Source: Gryganskiella cystojenkinii (Eukaryota; Mortierellomycota; Mortierellomycetes; Mortierellales; Mortierellaceae). From it: a DNA stretch of 64,000 nucleotides. The notes beneath the pieces are model-generated. The model was not told where the DNA came from. It ran no database searches and worked only from the letters and a program-made list of their open reading frames with translations. The stretch covers positions 6,788 to 70,787 of the forward strand of contig JAAAIG010000009.1 of NCBI GenBank assembly GCA_015852425.1. Direction: 5' to 3'. Positions 55,225-64,000 of the stretch are shown one piece after another; the first letter of the stretch is position 1, and every line of letters begins with the position of its first letter. The translations under genes and the position numbers were made by a program.

Positions 55225-57958
55225 ATGGCAGCCAACGGCGACGTCCCTGCTCATATTGCGCAACAGCGTCAACTCTATCACGCCGCTCTCCAGAAGCAAA
55301 ACGCCGGTGGCAACGGTTACCCCTCGCCTCCCCCTGGTAGCAATGGAGGATATTCTCAAGAACAGCAGCAAGCCTACCAACAGCAACAGGCTTATTACCA
55401 GCAACAACAACAGCCTGGATATAGTGCTGGTGTAGGAGGACAACAGCCGGCTGGTCAGCCCGGCTATGATGCCTATGGAACTGGTCAAATGGATGCTCAG
55501 CAGTTGCAATATTATCAGCAGCAGCAGCAACAGCAGCAATACCAACAGTACCAACAGCAGCAGCAGCAGCAACAGCAACAGCAACAACAGCAACAACAGT
55601 ATCAGCAGCAACAACAGACTGCCCCGGCCACAGTCTCTATTCAGCCGCTTTCCTATAGTCGTCATTCAGCCTCGCCCCCAGCACAGCATCAGCAACAGAT
55701 TCCTCAACAACAGCAGCAGCCACAACCCGGTGGTCAGGTCCAGATGCAGCAGCGTCCCTCTCAAGCCGTTGGAGGAGAGTACCCACTCTTGGTCGCCATT
55801 GATTTCGGTGAGTGTCTTGCTTTTGTTTTGTTTGTGCTCCATCATGTGGATTTCTTCAGGAGGAACAGTGATTGTCTACATTGTCTACAGTGCAAATGTG
55901 TTTCTAATTTTCAATCACTACTCCATCTTTCTGTTAGGAACGACCTTCTCTGGTGTTGCTTATGCATTCAAATCGAACGGAGAGGTGCTCGAGATGACCA
56001 CATGGTAAGGACGGCACTTTTTCTTCTCTCTTCTTCCATGATGAGCCCTTGCACAGCCAACTCACACAACAAAACAACAACAAACGAGAAAAAAACAGTA
56101 TTGGCTGGGGCACTTTCTGGTGACAAAGCGAAAAGAAAGAAAAACGATTGCCACAGACAACGGCGGAGCAGGGCGGGGCAGTGTAGGGCAGGGCAGAGAA
56201 GGACTTAGAAAGCAGCTTTTGGGCCGTGGAGAAAAGAACACTTTCAGTGGACTGGCCATTTTGGGCGCAGATGTGCGTTATTTTGTCAGCATCTGCTACT
56301 GGTTTTGGACTCTAACCATTTCCGTCATTCTCGCTATGCTATAGGCCCCACCAGGCCAACTTGTACGGAAAGGTGCCGACCGTCAGTGCCTATACCAAGG
56401 ACGGTGACCGTCTTCACTCTTGGGGATATGCCGCCAAGGCTGCCATGTTGACCCCAAACTCTCGTAACCTCGACCTCTTGCAAAAGTTCAAGCTGTTCCT
56501 CGACAATGATCTTGCGCCTTATTTGCCACCTTTGCCCAGAACCATCAACCCTCAGAACGCCATCAGTGACTACTTGCGTGCAGTCCATGAGCATGCGATC
56601 AACGAGATTATCAAGAACACCTCAGGCGCTATTGTTGACACTCGTCAGATTCAGTACTGTTTGACTGTTCCGGCCATGTGGACGGATAATGCCAAGGGTG
56701 TCATGCGTCAGACCGCTATCCAAGCCGGTTTAATTCACCCCTCAGACCCACCGCACAGACTCTTGCTCGTCTCTGAGCCCGAGGCCGCTGCCATGTACTG
56801 TGAAAAGAAGTGCGAGCAGTTCAACTTGCGTCATGGCGATCGCTTCATGATTTGTGATGCTGGTGGTAAGGATTTAGACTCTTGACCTATTGTTTTAGAC
56901 TCTTTCTGACATAATGTGTGACCTGCCTACTCACAAACACACCAATGTATTACATGATTATAGGTGGTACCGTTGATTTGATCGTTTTCCAGGTCGATTA
57001 CAGTTCGGGCACTCGTCACTTGATCGAGGTCACCCGTGGTTCAGGCGCCAGTTGCGGTTCTGGATTCTTGGATGAGAACTTTTCGATGTTGGTCCGTCAC
57101 AAGCTCCAGCGTTACGAACTCCAGCCGAAGGCCTGGGCTCAGATCATGGAGGAGTTCGTCTTTTCGCACAAGCCCCAGTTTGATGGTGATGATGATTCCT
57201 TCATCTCGATGCCTTCCTCGGTCGGTCACATGGTCGATCTAGATATTCGTCTCGAGGATGGTCTGTTGGCGATCTCGGCTCAGGAGATGCGTGAACTCGT
57301 CTTTGACCCTGTCGTGAACCAGGTACTGGGATTGATCGACGGTCAGCTTCAACAGGCTCAGCAATGCTCGGCCATCTTCTTGGTCGGTGGTTTCGGTTCT
57401 TCCCCCTATCTTCATAAGCGTGTCCAGCAAGAGTTTGAGAACCGTGTGCCCTTAATTCGCTACCCTCCCCGTCCCGATTTGGCCGTCGTTCGTGGTGCGG
57501 TCTACCACGGTTTGACCCATCAACCTATCCAGGCTCGTGTTGCCCGTCGCTGGTATGGTGTCGACACCACCCGCCCTTACAAGGCCGGCGACCCCGTCGA
57601 GAAGAAATATATGCAGGACGGCAAGTACCGTGTCCGGGATGGTTTCTCAGTCTTTGTACGACCCGGTCAATCGATTGCCGTGGACGAATGTATCAGCAAA
57701 AAGTATATCACGCACAAGTACCCGGAGCCGTTGTCGTCTCCGCTCTTTGTTTACAATGGAGAGAACACACCCGAGTTTGTGGACTCGCCCGGTGTTCAGA
57801 AGTTGTGTGATTTCACAATTCCATTGCCTCACATGCCTGGTGCTCCGCCCGGTACACCCGTTATTTTCACATTGAGGATGTACTTCGGAACGACAGAATT
57901 GAAGGCTGAGGCAGTATTTGAGAACGGCGAGGTCATCTCCACGCTGTGTCGGTTTTAA
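55225..57958 (+). CDS. HSPA12-like Hsp70-family ATPase with polyglutamine N-terminus
   Basis: Four exons: 55225-55807, 55938-56004, 56345-56865 and 56964-57958, giving 721 residues. Residues 1-185 are disordered and very Gln-rich (about 92-133 nearly pure Gln broken by Tyr). The Hsp70-type actin-like ATPase domain begins at about 187: phosphate-1 motif AIDFGTTFSGVAYAF, PAMWTDNAKGVMR, EPEAAAMY, phosphate-2 CDAGGGTVDL (about 387-395) and the adenosine motif LVGGFGSSPYL. Introns 1 and 3 fall inside the two phosphate motifs. The sequence is of the HSPA12A/B divergent subfamily rather than canonical Hsp70: it has no substrate-binding beta domain or EEVD tail and ends after a short beta-rich region. 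Function of this subfamily in fungi is not established. The N-terminal polyglutamine block is unusual for the family. Confidence 0.9.
55498..55614 (+). repeat. CAG/CAA glutamine-codon repeat
   Basis: Imperfect CAG/CAA tract in exon 1 of the Hsp70-like gene, interrupted by Tyr codons. The mixture of CAG and CAA would limit but not prevent slippage. Confidence 0.85.
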
Positions 57959-59934
57959 GGGAAGAGGGAGTACGATTTGTCGCACACCTTAACCAATACT
58001 CACATCGAAACTGAAAACATTCGCAAAAAAAAAAATCACGAGACAAAAAAGAAGAAACAAAAAACTCGAACAGCTTGTTGTTTAGAAACCCATTCCTTTT
58101 CCTCCACTCCCTCCCCCAGTAGCACTTCCTTTTTTTGCAAACACATACCATAATTATTACCCTTGTTAACAAATAAACCAAAAAAAGTTGAAATTCTATT
58201 CGCTTACAAGTTGAAAGTTGTCGAGATTGACGAAGGTACAACCAAAAAATGAGTGAGCCGTGTGGAAACAATTGTTTTTGTGGAGAGGAACGTCCACAGT
58301 TTCAGTCTTTCGAAATGAATTCAGGAGATATGAAGTTGGTAACCTCCAATCAAGATCTAGGATCTCTTGGTGGTGACGAGTTTGGGAGAAATTAAGGAGC
58401 CAGAGGGTCAGGTGTCTGTGTCAGAAAGAGGCTGATTGTGGGTTCCACTTCCAAACGACTTGGTTGGGTGAAACAAATATGAGAAGAAGAACAGAAAGTC
58501 AGGATCCAGAAGTAAGGGTTTGTGGAGGAGTGTTATCTATGCATTTTTACTTTTTCTTCGGCTTGGTATTTTTATTTGTGATTGTTCGCTAACTGATAAA
58601 GGCGCATGAACCACAACGCAAAGAGAGGCAAAGAGGCCAGACCAGGAACCATGAAGAGGAAGGGACGAGAAAGCGAACAGAGGCATCGGATTGGATCGAT
58701 GATGAGCGATTATTTTACAAAAGGAGACGAAATAAGATAAAAGAAAACAAAAAAAAAAAAAAGTTCCTGCGCACACAGATGAAGCCAAAAAACGAGTCCG
58801 ACGTGAGCACTTTACCCCACCCAACCCATCCACGCATCCTCACAGGAGCGCAAAACGGTGCTGTAAGATCAAGGTTTAGAGATAACAGAAATATTGTCAT
58901 CACCAAGAGTACAAACCATTTTTCCTCCTTTTCGTTCAATCCTTGTGGTCTGCTGTATTCAGTTGTGTAAGGTTAATCTGCTTCTTAGGGAGCATTTTCA
59001 ACAATACCTTTAGATCTGTCATTATTTTGTCCATTTTGATCAGTAATGAGAAATTGATTGAAAAGAGTTGATTTTTTTGGGGGAGAACTGAATATCTGAT
59101 GGAATGCAAAAAAGATCAGCCAGATCAACCCAGCCAGTCATAAAGATGCCAGCCAGGGCTTAACAAGGGGAAAAGAGCGATCAGCGACAGAAAGAGAGGA
59201 CGGAGTTCGGTGTCCGAACCCGAGCACGGGTGAGTAGGGCAGATGTTCATTATCTCTCCTCAATAGGAGGTGGGGGAATACTATTCAATCGAATTGAAAA
59301 GAATGGAACAACACCGAGAGATTAGGGTTCTGGACAAAATCATAAATCTTCTCAGACCAGAGTTGCGAAACGCCGTGGGTTTTGGCCGTGTCTTTTGATG
59401 TGTGTGGGCGGGAGGAGTTTGTTGTGGAGGAGAAAGGAAAATCAAAGAAAAGGATAACTTTGCTTCGATTGACTCGACTCGACATCGCAGCCTAACTCTC
59501 TGTGCCAACCTTCAAGTCTTTGTGCTCTTCTATTCCCCCTGTGCCCTATCTTGACCCAGCCCATCTAACGACAACAAAGCAAAAACAAGCCCAGCCCTCT
59601 TCTTTCTTCTTTTCTCTCCTTTTCTTTTCTTTCTTTTCTTTCTCCAGATTTTCCTTTCTCCTTCCTTACACCCCTCCCTCCTCTCCACATCTCTCACTCC
59701 TCCGGTCACTTCGCCTCCACGAACCCTTTTCACTTTTCTTCTTTTTTTTCCTTTGCTCCTTTCGACACCTCTCATTCGCAATCCGTAAGTCCATCACCCA
59801 TCTCTCTTCTTGGACAATTTTCTTCTCACGCGCTGACACCCTCTGTGGTTGTTAAAAAACGACCACAACAGTGAGCTTGACTGACCTGACTAACCAAAAA
59901 TATTCTTTTAGATTTTGATACCATTTACAACAGC
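57959..59934. other. Intergenic: Hsp70-like 3' flank and acetyl-CoA synthetase promoter
   Basis: No gene is supported. From about 59490 to 59780 the plus strand is pyrimidine-rich and leads into a spliced leader of the acetyl-CoA synthetase gene. A 26-codon hydrophobic minus-strand frame at 58572-58652 was not accepted as a gene. Confidence 0.5.
59785..59911 (+). other. Predicted leader (5' UTR) intron of the acetyl-CoA synthetase gene
   Basis: A good donor (CC|GTAAGTCC) and an acceptor (TTCTTTTAG) bound 127 bases, the usual intron length here. The acceptor is 23 bases upstream of the ATG at 59935. Confidence 0.55.
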
Positions 59935-62574
59935 ATGTCCGAAGAAGAGATCCTTTACCCCGTCCCCGAGAGACTTCTCGACCCTTCTCAATGCCCCGAA
60001 CCCTATGTCAAGAGCGTGGAGCAATACAAGGAGATGCATCGCCAGAGTATCGAGAACCCTAACGAGTTCTTCGGAAAGGTACTTTTACACCTTTCCTTTT
60101 CTAATGTTTACGAATTCACGGGAACCGAGATCGTCTGGTCCCCATTTTGCTCAAGAGGGCTCTGAAGGGAACCAGTAGGATGAATACGAATGTGAAGAAG
60201 GAAGGCTGGAAAAGAAAAAGAAAAAGAGCCAAAAAAAAAGTAAAATGTCCGCCGAGGACTCGGCAATGAAAAGGGGAAACGGAAGAGAAGGGGATCGTGA
60301 TGTGAGCATCAGGCGACTAAGCAAAAAGGGTCCAGCATGGGGAAGGGAGTGGGCGAGGACGTTGCCAAAGTGAACATCCCCCTTCTATTGCAGCAGCGGA
60401 GAGTGAAAACGAAAAGAGTATTTTTCTTCCCCTGTGAATTTTTTCTGGGGGAAAAAAACTTGGTCCTTTTTGTCAAGTCTTATCAAAGAAAACATCCAAG
60501 CGAGAGCCTTCTCATTGGGTTCCGGTGCCTGAGCTTCAGCACAGGCGGCAGACAAGAGTGGCTTGACAAGTCTCTCTCTCTTTCTCTTTTTCCCCATCTT
60601 GAACGAACAAAAATTCACACGCAGATCTCACTCAATCTTTGATGTTTTTTTAGTTGGCTACTGAGCTCCTCTCCTGGTCCAAGCCCTTCCACACCGTCCA
60701 GTACGGAGGTCTCGACCATGGTGACACCGCCTGGTTCCTCGATGGTCAATTGAACGCTTCCTACAACTGTGTTGACCGTCATGCCCTTGCTGACCCCGAG
60801 AAGGTAAAAGAAAAAGAGATGGTTCTCGTTCATGTATCTATTTTGTTGTAATAGAGTATAATGGCTGACGAAAGCGCCTTTTTTTCCCATCCCATTTTAG
60901 ATCGCCATTGTTTACGAGGCCGATGAGCCCAATCAGTCCGAAAACATCACGTACGGCGAATTGCTCCGCAAGGTCTGCCAGTTGGCAGGTGCTCTTCGCG
61001 CCCGTGGTATCCGCAAGGGCGACACTGTTGCGATCTACATGCCCATGATTCCCGAGGCTATTGTCGCCTTCTTGGCCTGTGCCCGTATCGGTGCCCTTCA
61101 CTCGGTCGTCTTTGCTGGATTCTCGGCCGAGGCTCTCCGTGATCGTGTTCAGGACGCTCAGTGCAAACTGGTCCTTACCGCTGATCAGGGCAAGCGTGGC
61201 GGCAAGTCGATCGAGACCAAGAAGATTGTCGACGAGGCTTTGAAGGCGTGCCCCACCGTCGAGACCGTCATTGTCTGCCAGCGTACTGGTGCGGATGTCC
61301 CCATGAAGGATGGTCGTGATTTCTGGTGGAACGAGGAGTGCTCCAAGCGCACCAACTACTTGACGCCAGAGCCCATGAACTCTGAAGATCCCCTGTTCCT
61401 CCTCTATACCTCTGGCTCGACCGGTCAACCCAAAGGAGTGATGCATACGACTGCTGGATATCTCTTGGGCGCCGCTGCCACCGTCAAATACGTCTTTGAT
61501 TACCACCCCGGTGATATCTTTGCATGCATGGCTGATGTTGGTTGGATCACTGGACACACCTATATCGTCTATGGACCCTTGGCCCTCGGTGCCACCACCG
61601 TCTTGTTCGAGTCTATCCCCACATACCCTACCCCTGCCCGTTACTGGGAGTTGATTGCCAAGCACAAGATCACTCAGTTCTACACTGCCCCTACCGCTAT
61701 CCGTGCCTTGCGCCGTCTCGGTGATGAGTGGGTTGAGGGACATGACTTGTCCTCGCTCCGTATTCTTGGAACCGTGGGTGAGCCAATTAACCCCGAGGCT
61801 TGGCACTGGTACAACGAGAAGGTCGGCAAGGGTCGCTGCGCTATTGTTGATACCTACTGGCAAACTGAGACTGGATCACACATTATTACGCCTTTGCCCG
61901 GCGCTATTCCCACCAAGGCTGGCTCTGCCACTGTTCCCTTCTTTGGTATTGATCTCGCCATCTTGGATCCCGTCACTGGCAAGGAGTTGGAGGGCAACGA
62001 TGTCACTGGTGTCCTCGCTGTCAAGAAGGCTTGGCCTTCGATCGCCCGTACTGTCTACAATAACCACCAGCGCTACTTGGAGACGTACTTGAAGCCCTAC
62101 GCCGGATACTACTTCACCGGTGACGGTGCGAGCCGCGACAAGGATGGCTACATCTGGATCCGTGGCCGTGTCGATGATGTTATAAACGTCTCGGGACATC
62201 GTCTCTCGACCGCCGAGATCGAGTCGGCTCTGATCATGCATCACTCTGTTGCCGAGACGGCTGTCATTGGTGCCGCAGATGATGTGACGGGTCAGTGCAT
62301 TCATGCGTTCGTTTGCTTGAAGCCCGGTATCTCGAGCCACTCGAACGATTTGAGCAAGGAGTTGATCCTTCAGGTCCGCAAGGTTATTGGCCCCTTTGCC
62401 GCACCCAAAAAGATTTACTTGGTCGAGGATCTTCCCAAGACTCGTTCCGGCAAGTTGATGCGTCGTATCTTGCGCAAGATCATCGCGGGTGAGTCGGACT
62501 CGCTCGGTGACATCTCCACCTTGGCTGATCCCAGTGTTGTTGAGGTCCTGATTGCCAAGGTTGCCAACCCTTAG
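59935..62574 (+). CDS. ACS1: Acetyl-CoA synthetase (AMP-forming)
   Basis: Three exons: 59935-60078, 60654-60803 and 60901-62574, giving 655 residues, the normal length for the family. The first intron is long (575 nt). Family signatures: the N-terminal EYxxM-type segment ([10 protein letters not shown]), the P-loop-like [12 protein letters not shown] (about residue 268), the DVGWITGH block, the DTYWQTETG block, the [15 protein letters not shown] hinge region and the C-terminal TRSGKLMRR, whose Lys (about 615) is the conserved acylation-regulated residue. It converts acetate, ATP and CoA to acetyl-CoA, AMP and pyrophosphate in cytosol and nucleus, feeding lipid synthesis, gluconeogenesis on acetate and histone acetylation. 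No mitochondrial presequence or PTS1 is seen. Coding sequence is rich in C-ending codons, suggesting high expression. Confidence 0.98.
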
Positions 62575-62944
62575 AGGAATCCTCTCCCCGGCTAAGGTGA
62601 TAGGTTGAGCATGAGAATTTGCTTTTGTACTTTATTCAAATCAAACAAATAAATAAATAAAAAGAGATCCTTTTTCAGAATTGAAGATCATCGTCGGGAT
62701 GTCTTTGGTGGAGACCAATAAGAGCCGAGGTTTCTTTCTTTTTTACAAAAAAAAAAAAAAAAAAAACTCCAAAAGTCACGTGGAGACTCAAGTCAAGTGT
62801 CGAGTCTATGTGACTGCTTTGGAAAAATCTCTTCCTTTCTTGGGGTTTCCGAGACAGAAGTTAATATCACCCAACCTGCGCATTCATTCCTCAGAATCAC
62901 CTCTCTTCTCTTTCCTCTCCATTCATAACCTATTTACACAAAAC
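62575..62944. other. Acetyl-CoA synthetase 3' end and promoter of the next small gene
   Basis: Holds the overlapping AATAAA run at 62648-62661 and a 20-base A tract near 62750. The pyrimidine-rich part at 62880-62930 precedes the next start codon. Confidence 0.55.
62648..62661 (+). terminator. Poly(A) signal cluster of the acetyl-CoA synthetase gene
   Basis: Three overlapping AATAAA hexamers lie 74-87 bases after the stop codon at 62574. Confidence 0.65.
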
Positions 62945-63576
62945 ATGTTCAGGTACCATCCTCATTGCCAGCTGATCAGTCCTTTTAAAAGAGATACCAA
63001 TTCTGTTGCTACAAAGTGATGCATTTCGTACTCAACCTCTTATGCGCTCCTATATTGATTTCACTCTCTTCAATAGCAAACTTGTCAACTTCTGGGTCAA
63101 CAAGGCCGTTACTGAGACTGTAAGTCAAAAGAACCCCACAGGACGACTTTCTTCTCCTTCTCATATTCGGAAAGAAACCAGAAGAAACAGCAGGAATAGG
63201 AAATCAACCTGGACATGGGGACAGAAAGCTTCTTCAATTATGCCGAGATTACTAACATCTCCTGGTTGACTCTTTTATACGAATTCATCAGCTCCTCAAC
63301 AGTCCAAAGTTCCACGAATTCGCCGCAAAGACCCACCACCATGTCTCTAACGTCTCAAAGAAGGGTAAGCAGGACAGACGTTATGTTTCTTAAAAGTGGA
63401 CTAGCTGTTCTGTTGGAGGGTCGGTGCACTTGGAAAGAACAAGTAGCTGACCCTCTGTTCTATCTTTTTTAGCCGCACCCATGATCTCTGAGAGCTCAAA
63501 CAGAGCCTCGATCTTTGCCAAAGCCTTCAAGGAGACGGTGATCAAGGAGTCTGAAAACCTCGCCAAGAAGAAGTAA
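62945..63576 (+). CDS. Four-exon gene for a 95-residue basic protein of unknown function
   Basis: Exons 62945-62952, 63017-63119, 63292-63364 and 63473-63576 join in phase to 95 residues. The first exon is only 8 nt (ATGTTCAG), so the first intron (64 nt) is the least certain; an alternative start at the internal Met (MRSYIDF) would remove 11 residues. The other introns have GTAAGT/GTAAGC donors and pyrimidine-rich acceptors. The protein begins MFSDAFRTQPLM, has an amphipathic middle (FTLFNSKLVNFWVNKAVTE) and ends with a Lys-rich tail (ESENLAKKK). There is no clear signal peptide. The size, basic charge and amphipathic helix would suit a small mitochondrial membrane-associated subunit, but I recognise no family and this is speculation. 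Confidence 0.7.
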
Positions 63577-64000
63577 AGAATGTGAAAAAAACAGAAACAG
63601 GAACTGGATATTTATGTAGTAAGCCAGGTCAGGAATCCCTCACAGCAGCAGCAACAACCATTATCACCACCATCACCACTCATTTTTTTCGCATAATAAT
63701 ATAGAGTCATACCCAGAAAGCCTCTTGTGCGTTCGATGCTTGTTTGTTTTTTTATTCTTTTGGAGAAGTCGTTACTCGTTAGCGACCCGTTGATAAGTGG
63801 AACAGTTTACCCGAACGGAAAAAAACCTCCCCATTATTGTCGTTCTTGGGACTATTGAAGTCTGAGCTGGACATGGAGACAAAAAACAAGCACGAAAAGA
63901 GTAAGAAATGAATTATCGGCGTCCTATGAGGCACTTTTGTCAGTGCTTTTGTGCACCCGACTGCCCCGAGACTCATTAGGGCTAATGTCTCGGATCACAT
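63577..64000. other. 3' flank of the small gene, nothing else supported
   Basis: AT-rich untranslated sequence with CAGCAGCAGCAA-like and CACCAT-like short repeats near 63640-63680. No coding run is supported up to the window end. Confidence 0.5.

Noticed and set aside
58572..58652. 26-codon minus-strand hydrophobic frame resembling a small membrane-protein tail
   Set aside because: No acceptor or upstream exon could be found to extend it, and no family was recognised.

Overview
This window looks like nuclear DNA of a filamentous, early-diverging fungus, most likely Mucoromycota and probably a Mortierella relative. The evidence is spliceosomal introns (mostly 110-150 nt, GT..AG), pyrimidine-rich leaders upstream of start codons, a Kre9/Knh1-like wall protein, fungal acetyl-CoA synthetase, Msn2-type zinc fingers and a Dbp3-type helicase. 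The lineage call is inference. No tRNA, rRNA, intact transposon or CRISPR array was recognised. All gene models were built by hand from reading frames and splice consensus, so exon borders are predictions.

Layout: 1-9 kb holds three minus-strand genes: a secreted aspartic protease (cut by the window edge), a Kre9-like secreted or anchored protein, and a four-finger C2H2 regulator. From 9 to 14 kb there is a gene-free, purine-rich leader or promoter region. From 14 to 27.4 kb, two paralogous seven-transmembrane, receptor-like proteins (minus at 14.0-17.5 kb, plus at 21.9-27.4 kb) flank a PHYHD1-type 2-oxoglutarate dioxygenase. From 27.4 to 36 kb the region is gene-poor, with one possible 90-residue protein behind an ATG-free leader. 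From 36 to 38.6 kb lies a pseudokinase-ankyrin protein. From 42.8 to 45.5 kb lies a second C2H2 regulator paralogous to the first. From 45.8 to 48.8 kb lies a UHRF1-like protein (UBL-PHD-SRA-RING). From 49 to 58 kb there is an unknown acidic protein, DBP3, a DnaJ protein divergent from DBP3, and an HSPA12-like Hsp70 with a polyglutamine N-terminus. From 60 to 63.6 kb there is acetyl-CoA synthetase and a four-exon gene for a 95-residue protein.

Themes: the strongest candidate for a less-described system is the UHRF1-like gene. It keeps the ubiquitin-like, PHD, SRA and RING modules but shows no tandem Tudor module, and it carries a long repeated tail with SUMO-consensus sites. That points to maintenance of CpG methylation in this fungus. 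Second is the pair of seven-helix proteins, which share motifs and one intron position and have cytoplasmic tails of about 250 versus 1400 residues. Third is the pair of regulators that each carry two separated copies of an Msn2-like finger pair, predicted to read AGGGG-type stress elements twice. The DnaJ and Hsp70-like genes lie within 1 kb of each other and could be functionally linked.
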